A stretch of 64,000 bases of DNA from an uncultured Alphaproteobacteria bacterium (GTDB lineage: Bacteria > Pseudomonadota > Alphaproteobacteria > RF32 > CAG-239). The notes under the pieces are model-generated. The model was not told the DNA's origin, searched no databases, and saw nothing but the letters and a program-made list of their open reading frames with translations. Numbering within the stretch: the first letter of the stretch is position 1; each line of letters opens with the position of its first letter. The stretch is from the NCBI GenBank assembly GCA_934273635.1, contig CAKQSV010000002.1:62001-126000 (forward strand). The letters are read 5' to 3'. Position numbers and translations under genes: made by a program. Positions 32,869 to 40,908 of this stretch are shown here, in pieces.

Positions 32869-33507
32869 TTATCTTAAGGCATTAATATTGTTCTTATAAC
32901 CACCGTTCGCAAACACCGACGTGCCTGCCACCAAAATGTCGGCACCCGCCGCCACGCACTCCGCCGCCGTCAGGGCGTTGATACCGCCGTCAACCTCGAT
33001 TTGAAAGGTTCTGTCCTTGCGCATATCCTTAACTTTCGCAATCTTCGGCAACTGTTCTTTAATAAAGGTCTGACCGCCGAATCCGGGGTTGACCGTCATC
33101 ACCAAAACCAAATCAACTTCATCAAGCACATATTCAAGGCTCTGTTCCGAGGCGGCGGGGTTAAGCGCAACGCCGGCCTTGCACCCCAAAGCGCGAATCT
33201 GGCACAAAGTTTTATGCAAATGCGGACAGGTTTCGGCATGAACGGTAATTATATCGGCACCATTGGCAGCAAACCACGGCAGCATTGTATCGGGGTTAGA
33301 CACCATTAAATGCACATCAAGCGGCAATTTTGTATAATTTTTTATGGTTTTCACCACTTGAGGTCCAAAGGTAAGATTGGGCACATAATGCCCGTCCATA
33401 ACATCAATGTGCAACATATCGGCGCCGGCTTGTTCCAACGCCATAACTTCTTCTTTGAGTTTTGATAAATCTGCCGAAAGCAGGCTCGGGGCTACTAAAA
33501 CCATCAT
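32869..33507 (-). CDS. rpe: Ribulose-phosphate 3-epimerase
   Basis: Rpe interconverts ribulose-5-P and xylulose-5-P in the pentose phosphate pathway. The 212-residue TIM barrel has IAPSLLSAD-like VAPSLLSADLSKL, metal and active-site segments HIDVMDGHYVPNLTFGP, the His in LDVHLMV, MTVNPGFGGQ, QIEVDGGIN and the C-terminal phosphate loop AGTSVF. AGGAG lies five bases before ATG 33507. No other pathway gene is adjacent. tkt is encoded at 56745 and pgi at 49977. Confidence 0.96.
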   Translation of the reverse strand: MMVLVAPSLLSADLSKLKEEVMALEQAGADMLHIDVMDGHYVPNLTFGPQVVKTIKNYTKLPLDVHLMVSNPDTMLPWFAANGADIITVHAETCPHLHKTLCQIRALGCKAGVALNPAASEQSLEYVLDEVDLVLVMTVNPGFGGQTFIKEQLPKIAKVKDMRKDRTFQIEVDGGINALTAAECVAAGADILVAGTSVFANGGYKNNINALR

Positions 33508-33619
33508 ATTTTCTCCTTCTTGCTTTTATATCACAAATTATATGCCGCAAATATTGATATTCAATTAAGAGGCATTATCTATTTTGACGACATCAATCAA
33601 TAATAAAGGAGAACAGATT

Positions 33620-34123
33620 ATGGCTCAAACCGGACAACACATTGTTAAAGAACATTTGGAAAAAATCGTCGAACTGCTCAATCAGGCTTTTGCCGAAGAG
33701 TGGTTGGCTTATTATCAATATTGGATTGGTGCAAGGGTCGCCACGGGTCCAATGCGGGTTGCCATTACCGCCGAGTTTGAAGAACACGCTAATGAAGAGT
33801 TGGAGCACGCTCGCAAACTAGCGGAAAGAATTTTGGAACTGGGCGGAACACCGGTTCTCAGTCCCGAAGACTGGAGCCGAATCGCAAAATGCAAATACGA
33901 GGCGCCAACCGACTCCTGCGTGATGAAAATCCTTAAACAAAATCTGACCGCAGAGCGCTGCGCCGTCAGCCATTATCAACAGTTGTGCGAGCTGTGCCAC
34001 GATGTTGACTATGTTACCTTCCGCCTGTCGGCCAAAATCCTCAAAGAAGAAGTGGAGCACGAGCAAGAAATTGAAGACTTTATTAATGACATTGACAGCG
34101 CCATGAAGTGTATGACTGAATAG
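33620..34123 (+). CDS. Ferritin-like (Dps/bacterioferritin-like) diiron protein
   Basis: The protein has 167 residues from ATG 33620, with GGAG eight bases upstream. An in-frame upstream ATG at 33584 lies before the site. It is a four-helix bundle with candidate metal residues in AFAEEWLAYYQYW, EFEEHANEELEHA, NLTAERCAVSHYQ and LKEEVEHEQEIEDF, spaced as in ferritin-like diiron enzymes. The Cys-rich middle (CKYEAPTDSC, CHD) is not in classical bacterioferritin. It could store iron or reduce peroxide. The class (ferritin-like PF00210-type versus Dps) cannot be set by eye. Confidence 0.75.
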   Translation: MAQTGQHIVKEHLEKIVELLNQAFAEEWLAYYQYWIGARVATGPMRVAITAEFEEHANEELEHARKLAERILELGGTPVLSPEDWSRIAKCKYEAPTDSCVMKILKQNLTAERCAVSHYQQLCELCHDVDYVTFRLSAKILKEEVEHEQEIEDFINDIDSAMKCMTE

Positions 34124-34164
34124 AATTAATATAAAAATTATTTTGTGTTATAAATCAAAACCTT

Positions 34165-34201
34165 AACAGGCTACCAGTTCGCAACGGCAGTCTGTTAGCC
34201 T
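34165..34201 (+). other. Alternative hairpins downstream of the ferritin-like gene
   Basis: TAACAG (34165-34170) can pair with CTGTTA (34192-34197), or AGGCTA (34168-34173) with TAGCCT (34196-34201), giving two exclusive 6-bp stems. No T-run follows, so this is not a clear terminator. The remaining gap to 34494 holds a candidate RNA (next entries). Confidence 0.4.
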
Positions 34202-34221
34202 CAAATAAATAAACAAAAATG

Positions 34222-34249
34222 TTGACAAATTTGCGAAAATAGATATTAT
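34222..34249 (+). promoter_or_regulatory. Strong promoter of the candidate RNA
   Basis: TTGACA (34222-34227), 16-base spacer, TATTAT (34244-34249). Start would be near 34256. Confidence 0.7.
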
Positions 34250-34255
34250 TAGGAC

Positions 34256-34425
34256 AAAAATAAATGGAGTTATTTCGATTGTAGAGAACATTAACACCGA
34301 ACGCTACGCTGACTCCAAATAAAGAAAATTGTTCGGGTTTCTTCTACTCTCGAATAGCCTGCTCTGATGAAGGGCAGGATTGCACGGAGCTGTATTTTCC
34401 CTAATGAATACAGCTCTTTTTTTTT
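34256..34425 (+). ncRNA. Candidate small non-coding RNA, about 170 nt
   Basis: Between the promoter at 34222 and a perfect terminator at 34387 lies about 170 bases with no convincing frame. Pairing suggests a rod: ATTTCGA (34272-34278) with TCGAAT (34350-34355), GTAGAGAA (34281-34288) with TTCTTCTAC, and CCGAAC (34297-34302) with GTTCGG (34331-34336). A separate hairpin CCTGC/GCAGG (34358-34379 region) comes next. Alternative pairing TGGAGT/ACTCCA also exists. Size fits 6S RNA, but I cannot match sequence or structure to any family. A 14-codon frame from an ATT (IVENINTERYADSK) is in it, probably by chance. Its flanks are convergent genes, so it is an independent transcript. Confidence 0.5.
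34387..34425 (+). terminator. Terminator of the candidate RNA
   Basis: GAGCTGTATT pairs with AATACAGCTC around ten bases, followed by nine T. A very strong intrinsic terminator. Confidence 0.9.
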
Positions 34426-34437
34426 GCGTACCACACA

Positions 34438-34473
34438 CAAAAAAACGGTCTGACTTTCGGGGTCAAACCGTTT
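34438..34473 (-). terminator. Terminator of the gene at 34495
   Basis: On the minus strand AAACGGTTTGAC pairs with GTCAGACCGTTT (one mismatch) around CCCGAAA, then a T-run. Confidence 0.8.
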
Positions 34474-34494
34474 GATTGAAAATTCACACCAGGA

Positions 34495-35019
34495 TTACCA
34501 CTCGCGAGAGACGGTGCCGTCACTGTCATAAAGACCGTAAAGTGTGGTCTCGTCGGGAACAATTTTATACACGCGCTTATCAGCTGTCTCCGAGAACTCA
34601 ACCGCGCAATCGTTTGCCAAAAAGCGGGTGTCGGGCGCAACGGTGATTTTTACGGCTTGTCCGGCGGCAAAGTCATATTTCTTACCATCGGGCATTATCA
34701 CCACTGCGGCTTTTTCCTGACCTTCGGCATCGGGTATAACGGCAAAGCGCTGGCGACTGTCTACAACATATCCCATACCGGCAACACACTCAACAAAGTT
34801 AGGATACTGCGGGTGAATTGTGAACGGAAAAATACGTTTGCGGCCGCTTGAGGTTGTCAATCGCCAATCGGTTGAGCTCACAAAGTTGCGTCCGTTATGA
34901 CCGATAACAATCGAAATCTCGGCATTGACAACTTCTTCTCCCAACATTGAACTGGTACAAGACTTAACCTGTGAAACACTGTTATAAACCGGCAAAAAAG
35001 CTTCTTTAAGTTTATCCAT
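34495..35019 (-). CDS. Hypothetical protein
   Basis: I do not recognise this 174-residue protein. It has no signal peptide or membrane span and is mainly beta-rich. It has a repeated sense of short strands: AEISIVIGHNGRNFVSSTDWRLTTSSGRKRIFPFTIHPQYPNFVECVAGMGYVVDSRQRFAVIP and VVIMPDGKKYDFAAGQAVKITVAPDTRFLANDCAVEFSE. The last part is like a small beta-sandwich. No SD precedes the ATG. Its promoter (35069-35097) holds the shared AAATGTGCTATA motif seen before two other orphan genes. Function unknown. Confidence 0.55.
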   Translation of the reverse strand: MDKLKEAFLPVYNSVSQVKSCTSSMLGEEVVNAEISIVIGHNGRNFVSSTDWRLTTSSGRKRIFPFTIHPQYPNFVECVAGMGYVVDSRQRFAVIPDAEGQEKAAVVIMPDGKKYDFAAGQAVKITVAPDTRFLANDCAVEFSETADKRVYKIVPDETTLYGLYDSDGTVSREW

Positions 35020-35068
35020 ATCTGAAAAAAAATTAATTATAACGTTAATAATATATTGTCAGTTGTTA

Positions 35069-35097
35069 TTTATAGCACATTTGGCGCCGTGCGTCAA
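35069..35097 (-). promoter_or_regulatory. Promoter of the gene at 35019, shared extended -10 motif
   Basis: On the minus strand -35 TTGACG (35097-35092), 17-base spacer, -10 TATAAA (35074-35069). The motif AAATGTGCTATA (35082-35071) is identical to that at 6836. Confidence 0.65.
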
Positions 35098-35194
35098 ACA
35101 TTTTGTCTATAAATCGGAGCACAAAATAAAAAGATTGCTTTTTTCAGGCACTTAAATTAGTATACGGTGAAGTTGCAACGATTGAAATTGATTT

Positions 35195-36301
35195 ATGTTT
35201 TTTAAGTTTAGAAATATATGTTTTGGCTGCGCCGTGTTGTGGGCGACAGAGGCGGCGGCGGTTAATTTGGCGGTTATGGCGCCGGTGCGCGGGGATTATG
35301 CCGCTGCCGGAGATGAGATTATATCCGGTGTGCGCGCCGCCGTGGACGAGATAAACAACAACGGCGGATTGAACGGCGAGAAAATTAACCTCATTGAGGT
35401 CGAAGACGAGTGTAATGACAGTTTGGCGGTTTCAACCGCGCAGATGATGGCACTTAACAGCAACGGCGAATATCGGGTACGCACCGTTATCGGACCTTAT
35501 TGCGCCAACCGTTTTCAGACGGTGGCCGACACCTTTGCCAAAGCCGGAATTTTTCAGATTATACCAACCGGCATCAGCGAGTCTTATGCCGACAGCACCC
35601 ATAGCGGGTTGGTTAAAACCGTGGCGTACGGCAAACAGCAAGCCAAAGATTTTTTTGAGTTTTATGACGCCAATTTCAACTGGTTGCCGGTGGCGATGAT
35701 TTATGACAACAACAACGCCGACACCGCGCAAGCCGTGCAAGATGAATTTGTCAAACACCAAAAGACTGAAAATTTGCACCTTTACAACTATGATGAATTT
35801 GGCTTTGACTACAACAGAATCGCCGCGCAAGCTCTGACAGATAATACCAAAGCCGCGTTTATTTTAGGTGAGCGACAAAACGTTGCGCAAATGGCGAGCG
35901 AATTAAAGTCACAAAAAAAGCGTTATAAAATTTTGACCGACAAATATCAGGTCGGCACAGATTTGACCGACACGCTCGGCAGTGCCGCCGACGGGTTGTA
36001 TTTTATGGGTTTGCCGTCCCCGACCGAAAATCCGGAATTTGCCGAAACAATGGTTAAATTGCGCTTAAAAGGGTTGGAGCTGAACGGACTGGCGATTTAT
36101 GGTTATGCCGCCGTCAACTTATGGGTGGACTTGGCGCAAAAAGCAGGCTCGTTTGACTACAACAAGCTCGCGTCAACACTAAAAAGCCCTGATTTTAACT
36201 CAGAGTGGGGCAAGTTGATGTTTGCCAACGGCAATTTGTCAAACAACATTAAGTACAGTGTTTATCAGTACAAGAACGGAGAATATGCACAGGTGTACTG
36301 A
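35195..36301 (+). CDS. Branched-chain amino acid-type periplasmic binding protein
   Basis: The 368-residue protein has a signal peptide (MFFKFRNICFGCAVLWATEAAA, cleaved near 22) and a type I periplasmic binding fold: NLAVMAPVRGDYAAAGDEIISGVRAAVDEINNNGGLNGEKINLIEVEDEC near the start, a GPYCANRFQTVADTFAKAGIFQIIPTGIS hinge and a TDKYQVGTDLTDTLGSAADGLYFMG part. The first is the LivJ/amide-binding pattern (MTGPxAAYGxxxxxGxxLAVEEINAAGGINGxKI). No permease or ATPase genes lie beside it. It may feed an ABC transporter encoded elsewhere or act as a sensor. The ligand is unknown. No SD is obvious at ATG 35195. Confidence 0.85.
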   Translation: MFFKFRNICFGCAVLWATEAAAVNLAVMAPVRGDYAAAGDEIISGVRAAVDEINNNGGLNGEKINLIEVEDECNDSLAVSTAQMMALNSNGEYRVRTVIGPYCANRFQTVADTFAKAGIFQIIPTGISESYADSTHSGLVKTVAYGKQQAKDFFEFYDANFNWLPVAMIYDNNNADTAQAVQDEFVKHQKTENLHLYNYDEFGFDYNRIAAQALTDNTKAAFILGERQNVAQMASELKSQKKRYKILTDKYQVGTDLTDTLGSAADGLYFMGLPSPTENPEFAETMVKLRLKGLELNGLAIYGYAAVNLWVDLAQKAGSFDYNKLASTLKSPDFNSEWGKLMFANGNLSNNIKYSVYQYKNGEYAQVY

Positions 36302-36373
36302 TTCTTGTTTGCTTAGTCGGGAATTGTTTGTATATTCGTAGCAGTTTTAATTTTTTAGACAATAGGAACAACA

Positions 36374-36847
36374 ATGGTTGGAAGTATTAATAAAGTTATT
36401 TTGGTTGGTAATCTGGGCGCTGATCCGCGTGTCAGCAACACCGCCAACGGTTCTAAAATCGTCAATTTGACAGTTGCCACCTCCGATACATGGAAAGACA
36501 AACTCTCCGGTGAACGCAAAGAGCGCACAGAGTGGAATCGCGTGGTGATTTTCAACCCGCAATTGGCTGATGTGGCTGAAAGATATTTGCGCAAAGGCTC
36601 CAAAGTTTATATTGAAGGACAGCTCCAAACCCGCAAGTGGGAAGACACCAACGGTCAGGAACGCTACACCACCGAAGTTGTTTTGCAAAACTTTACCGGT
36701 AATTTGGTATTGTTGGACGGTCGCGGTGACAGCGGTGCCGCCGGCGGTGATGTTTATGGCGCAAGTCCGTCCGCAGGCGCCTCGGGGTGGGATAATTCTC
36801 CGTCAGCCGCTCCCGCCGCTGATTTGGACGACGATATTCCGTTCTAA
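36374..36847 (+). CDS. ssb: Single-stranded DNA-binding protein
   Basis: The 157-residue Ssb has an N-terminal OB fold (SINKVILVGNLGADPRVSNTANGSKIVNLTVATSDTWKD..ERTEWNRVVIF, KGSKVYIEGQLQTRKWEDTNGQERYTTEV). A Gly/Ser/Ala-rich linker follows, and the acidic tip DLDDDIPF contacts partner repair enzymes. It is a homotetramer coating ssDNA in replication and repair. It precedes uvrA, 169 bases away, with a terminator between. The pairing of ssb with uvrA is common in bacteria. The start ATG 36374 has weak ribosome sequence (AGGAAC). Confidence 0.97.
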   Translation: MVGSINKVILVGNLGADPRVSNTANGSKIVNLTVATSDTWKDKLSGERKERTEWNRVVIFNPQLADVAERYLRKGSKVYIEGQLQTRKWEDTNGQERYTTEVVLQNFTGNLVLLDGRGDSGAAGGDVYGASPSAGASGWDNSPSAAPAADLDDDIPF

Positions 36848-36869
36848 GTTCGCCTTAGTGAATTTTCGC

Positions 36870-36902
36870 AAGCCGTTGGCAGCAATGCTGCGGCTTTTTT
36901 TT
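36870..36902 (+). terminator. Terminator of ssb
   Basis: AAGCC/GGCTT and inner GCAGC/GCTGC around AAT, followed by an eight-T run. Confidence 0.85.
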
Positions 36903-37016
36903 GTTTGCGATAGACAAGCGATTTATGCGGGGCGGAGCGCCTGATTTTAAGATTTTGGGCTTTTTTAGTTGTTTTTCTTTTGTTCTTTTATTATATTTCC
37001 CCGTGGGAGAATATAA

Positions 37017-39830
37017 ATGGCAAAAGAATCGTTTATTGAAATTAAGGGCGCGCGTGAACACAACCTTAAAAATGTTGATATTAATATCCCCAAAGACAAA
37101 CTGACCGTTATTACCGGTTTATCAGGTTCGGGCAAGTCGTCTTTGGCGTTTGACACGATTTATGCCGAGGGGCAGCGGCGCTATGTTGAAAGTTTGTCAG
37201 CCTATGCCAGACAGTTTTTGGACTTGATGAAAAAGCCCGAGGTCGACTCGATTGAGGGGTTGTCGCCCGCGATTTCGATTGAGCAAAAGACCACCTCGCA
37301 CAACCCGCGTTCCACCGTGGGCACGGTGACCGAGATTTATGACTATATGCGTTTGTTGTGGGCTCGCGCCGGCACGCCTTATTCTCCGGCGACAGGACTG
37401 CCGATTGAGTCGCAAACCGTGTCGCAAATGGTGGATAAAATCTTGGAGTTGCCACTGGGCACCAAGCTGCTGATTTTGTCGCCGATTGCCCGTGGCAAAA
37501 AAGGCGAGTTCAAAAAAGAATTTGAGGCTTTGCAACGACAAGGTTTTCAACGTTTGAAAATTGACGGTGAAAATTATACTTTTGAAGATTTGCCCGCGCT
37601 TGCCAAAACCCAAAAGCACGATATTGAGGTGGTAATTGACCGTATTGTCATTAAAGAAGGTTTGGCTGACCGTTTGGCGCAATCGGTTGAAACCGGCTTA
37701 AAGCTCAGCGACGGTATTATCTATGTGGAACAGGTTGAAAACGGGCAACGCTTTACCTGCTCATCAAAATTTGCTTGTCCGGTCTCCGGTTTTACGATTG
37801 AGGAGATTGAGCCGCGGCTGTTTTCGTTTAACAATCCGTTCGGGGCGTGTCCGCACTGTGACGGCTTGGGGGCAAAGCTCTATATGAATCCGGATTTGAT
37901 TGTGCCCAACCCGACACTCAGTCTTAATCAGGGGGCGATTGCGCCGTGGGATGGGTTTCGCTCGTCGTTCCACAGTCAGGCGATTATCTCGCTGTGCGAC
38001 TTTTTGGGGATTTCGCCGCAAACGCCGTGGCGAGACCTGCCCGAGAAAGCTCGCAACATTATTCTTTATGGCTCGGGCAACGTTTGTATTCCGATGTATT
38101 ATTCAACCTTTGTGACCGACAAGCCGTTTGAGGGCGTTATTCCCAATATGGAACGGCGCTTTTTGGAGACGGACTCGGCTTGGGTTCGCGAGGAGTTTTC
38201 ACGCTATCAGTCGGCGGCGCCATGCGAATTTTGCCACGGCAAACGGCTTAAACCGGAAGCCTTGGCGGTAAAAGTCAACGGGCTTGATATTATTGACGCC
38301 TCAGAAATGTCTATTGCCAAAGCGCGCTCGTGGTTTATGGGTGTGGAGGAGAAATTATCGCCGCAAAAGCGAGAAATCGCCCACAAAATTCTCAAAGAAA
38401 TTATCGACCGCTTAACTTTTTTAAACAATGTCGGGCTTGATTATTTGACTTTGTCACGGCAGTCGGGCACGCTTTCGGGCGGAGAATCGCAGCGTATTCG
38501 CCTTGCCTCGCAAATCGGCTCGGGCTTGACCGGCGTGATGTATGTTTTGGACGAGCCGTCTATCGGCTTGCACCAACGCGACAACGACCGGCTGTTAGAG
38601 ACCCTCACTCGTTTGCGTGACATTGGCAACACCGTGATTGTGGTGGAGCACGACGAAGACGCCATCCGCGCCGCCGACTATTTGGTAGACATGGGTCCCG
38701 GCGCCGGTGAAAACGGTGGCAAAGTCACCGCCAAAGGCTCGGTGGAGGAAGTGTTGCACAACCCCGACAGCCTGACGGCGCAATACTTGAACGGCGAAAA
38801 ATTTATCGCCGTGCCCGCCAAACGCCGTAAGGGTAACGGTAAATTTATTGAAATTACAGGCGCTTGCGCCAATAACCTCAAAAATGTTGACGCCAAAATT
38901 CCGCTCGGCACGCTGACCTGCGTGACCGGTGTTTCGGGCGGCGGCAAATCGTCGCTGATTTTGGAGACGCTATTCAAAGCCATTAACAAAGAGCTGAACA
39001 ACTCACGCGAGCCAACCGGAAAATATGACAAGCTCATCGGGCTTGAGAACATTGACAAAGTGATTGATATTGACCAATCGCCAATCGGGCGCACCCCTCG
39101 TTCAAACCCCGCGACCTATACCGGTTTGTTCACCAATATCCGCGACTGTTTTGCCAATTTGCCCGAAGCCAAAGCCCGAGGATACAGCGCCGGACGTTTC
39201 TCGTTTAATGTGGCGGGAGGACGTTGCGAAGCCTGCAAAGGCGACGGCGTGACCAAGATTGAGATGAACTTTCTGCCCGATGTGTATGTGGCGTGCGATG
39301 TGTGCAAAGGCAAGCGTTTTAACCGTGAAACACTGGAAGTGAAGTATAAGGACAAGTCTATCGCCGACGTTTTGGATATGACCGTGGACGAGGCGCACCA
39401 GTTTTTTGCTGCCATACCATCAATCAAAAATCGCTTGGAGCTTTTGCAAAAAGTCGGTTTGGGATATATTCACCTTGGGCAGCAGGCGACCACTTTGTCC
39501 GGCGGCGAGGCGCAACGTATCAAGCTCTCAAAAGAACTTTCAAAGCGTGCGACCGGCAAAACCTTATATATTTTAGACGAGCCGACCACCGGTTTGCATT
39601 TTGAAGACATCAACAAGCTGTTGAAGGTTTTGCAAACGTTGGTTGACAACGGCAACAGCGTGGTGGTGATTGAACACAATCTTGATGTGATTAAAACCGC
39701 CGATTATATTATCGACATGGGACCTGAGGGCGGTGACGGCGGAGGACGAATTATCGCGCAGGGAACGCCAGAACAGATTGTTAAGGTGGCGGCGAGCTAC
39801 ACCGGAAAATATCTTAAAGGCAAATTATAG
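37017..39830 (+). CDS. uvrA: Excinuclease ABC subunit A
   Basis: UvrA, the ATPase that finds helix damage and loads UvrB (at 2928), is 937 residues. It has two ABC cassettes: Walker A GLSGSGKSSLA near 32 and GVSGGGKSSLI near 640, signatures LSGGESQRIRLA and LSGGEAQRIKLS, and DEPSIGLHQRD and DEPTTGLHFED. The Zn finger in the second half is intact (CEACKGDG...CDVCKGKR). In the first, CPVSGFTIEEIEPRLFSFN...CPHCDGLG has Ser for the second Cys, as I recall in other alphaproteobacteria. The ribosome site is GGGAGA. The end overlaps the kinase gene by 6 bases. No SOS box was seen. Confidence 0.97.
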   Translation: MAKESFIEIKGAREHNLKNVDINIPKDKLTVITGLSGSGKSSLAFDTIYAEGQRRYVESLSAYARQFLDLMKKPEVDSIEGLSPAISIEQKTTSHNPRSTVGTVTEIYDYMRLLWARAGTPYSPATGLPIESQTVSQMVDKILELPLGTKLLILSPIARGKKGEFKKEFEALQRQGFQRLKIDGENYTFEDLPALAKTQKHDIEVVIDRIVIKEGLADRLAQSVETGLKLSDGIIYVEQVENGQRFTCSSKFACPVSGFTIEEIEPRLFSFNNPFGACPHCDGLGAKLYMNPDLIVPNPTLSLNQGAIAPWDGFRSSFHSQAIISLCDFLGISPQTPWRDLPEKARNIILYGSGNVCIPMYYSTFVTDKPFEGVIPNMERRFLETDSAWVREEFSRYQSAAPCEFCHGKRLKPEALAVKVNGLDIIDASEMSIAKARSWFMGVEEKLSPQKREIAHKILKEIIDRLTFLNNVGLDYLTLSRQSGTLSGGESQRIRLASQIGSGLTGVMYVLDEPSIGLHQRDNDRLLETLTRLRDIGNTVIVVEHDEDAIRAADYLVDMGPGAGENGGKVTAKGSVEEVLHNPDSLTAQYLNGEKFIAVPAKRRKGNGKFIEITGACANNLKNVDAKIPLGTLTCVTGVSGGGKSSLILETLFKAINKELNNSREPTGKYDKLIGLENIDKVIDIDQSPIGRTPRSNPATYTGLFTNIRDCFANLPEAKARGYSAGRFSFNVAGGRCEACKGDGVTKIEMNFLPDVYVACDVCKGKRFNRETLEVKYKDKSIADVLDMTVDEAHQFFAAIPSIKNRLELLQKVGLGYIHLGQQATTLSGGEAQRIKLSKELSKRATGKTLYILDEPTTGLHFEDINKLLKVLQTLVDNGNSVVVIEHNLDVIKTADYIIDMGPEGGDGGGRIIAQGTPEQIVKVAASYTGKYLKGKL

Positions 39831-40877
39831 GGGGAGCACGATAACAAAAATCGTGCCCTTACCGACAACGGTTTTGACTTTGACACGAGCTTTAATTATC
39901 GCCGCCAATTCTTTGACGATTGCCAGTCCCAAGCCCGAGCCGAGGCGGCGATGTTCGGGCGCCTGACAAAAGGCTTGGAACAAGTGTTTTTTCACTCTGC
40001 AGTTTAATCCGGCGCCGTCATCGCGGACGGCGATTTTGACGCTATCTTTTGTGGCATACCACCACATTTTAATCTGACGGCGGCTGTATTTGACGGCGTT
40101 GCTCAGCAGATTGCGGATAATCCGTTCTAACAAAATCTTATCGGTGGTCACACAGATTTTTTGTCCTCTATAAGACAAGGTAAGGTGTTGGCGGCAAACG
40201 ATTTCTTGATATTCTTGAGCAAGCGCGAACAAAAAAGCGTCAAGCTGAACAAGGTTATTGCAACATTTTATGCCACCGCTCTCGAGTTTAGCGGTCTCAA
40301 ACAGATTGTTGAGCCAAGCCTCAAGATTGTCCGTCGAGCTTTGGATTTTTTGCACCAAATTTAGCCCCTCGGGCGAAAGCCTTTCTTCTTTTAGCAGTGA
40401 TACATAAATTTTTAGCGCTTGCAGGGGTTGACGCAAATCGTGTCCGATTTTGGCGTAAGCCAGCGATTTTTGCTCTAACTGCGCGCGGGTTTGGCGCAAC
40501 AAATTTGCGGTTTCGTTAAGGCGGGTAATGTCTTGAATAGTGCCGCAAATCACCCTGCCCTTTCGCTCGGCGCAAAAGCGGCAATAAACCAATGCTCCGT
40601 CCGGTTTGCGCAGGCGCAGCGTGGTTTCTGCCGTTGGCGCGCCGGTCAACAGTTGATAAAGCGCGTGCTTATAATTCGGAATATCATCAACACAAAGCTG
40701 CTCGCGAATATAATTGCGTTTGGCGCGCGGCTGCGGGGCAATGCCAAACAGACGGTAAACCTCGGGCGACCAAAACATACGGCGGGAAGACAAGTCAAGC
40801 TCCCAATAGCCTATTTTGCCATACTTTTCCAGCAGTGCCAAACGCTGTTCGGCGCTTTGTTGTTGCCATTTTTGCAT
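39825..40877 (-). CDS. PAS-domain sensor histidine kinase (soluble)
   Basis: The protein has about 350 residues from ATG 40877. A frame extension to 40973 would overlap the upstream DUF4340 gene and has no better site. Residues about 20-115 form a PAS fold: GKIGYWELDLSSRRMFWSPEVYRLFGIAPQ, with the GTIQDITRLNE segment closing it. The HisKA domain has AKIGHDLRQPLQALKIYVSLL with phospho-acceptor His, and the HATPase_c has N box NLLSNAVKYS, G1 RDDGAGL and G2 GSGLGLAIV. There is no membrane segment, so it senses a cytoplasmic cue. No response regulator is adjacent (phoB is 8 kb away). It is downstream of the ABC exporter operon on the same strand. Confidence 0.85.
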   Translation of the reverse strand: MQKWQQQSAEQRLALLEKYGKIGYWELDLSSRRMFWSPEVYRLFGIAPQPRAKRNYIREQLCVDDIPNYKHALYQLLTGAPTAETTLRLRKPDGALVYCRFCAERKGRVICGTIQDITRLNETANLLRQTRAQLEQKSLAYAKIGHDLRQPLQALKIYVSLLKEERLSPEGLNLVQKIQSSTDNLEAWLNNLFETAKLESGGIKCCNNLVQLDAFLFALAQEYQEIVCRQHLTLSYRGQKICVTTDKILLERIIRNLLSNAVKYSRRQIKMWWYATKDSVKIAVRDDGAGLNCRVKKHLFQAFCQAPEHRRLGSGLGLAIVKELAAIIKARVKVKTVVGKGTIFVIVLPL

Positions 40878-40908
40878 ATTGAGGCTGTGCCGACCTCTCT
40901 GTTGGTGA

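Noticed and set aside
34278..34322. Leader peptide or tmRNA-like tag (IVENINTERYADSK) in the 34.3 kb RNA
   Set aside because: Starts with ATT, has no downstream gene to attenuate, lacks the tag ending in LAA and any tRNA-like parts.
36841..37016. SOS box ahead of uvrA or ssb
   Set aside because: No GTTC-N7-GTTC direct repeat seen in the gaps before ssb, uvrA or uvrB.
37774..37880. Missing Cys in the first UvrA zinc finger as evidence of decay
   Set aside because: CPVSGFTI with Ser at that place is, as I recall, normal in alphaproteobacteria; other motifs are intact.
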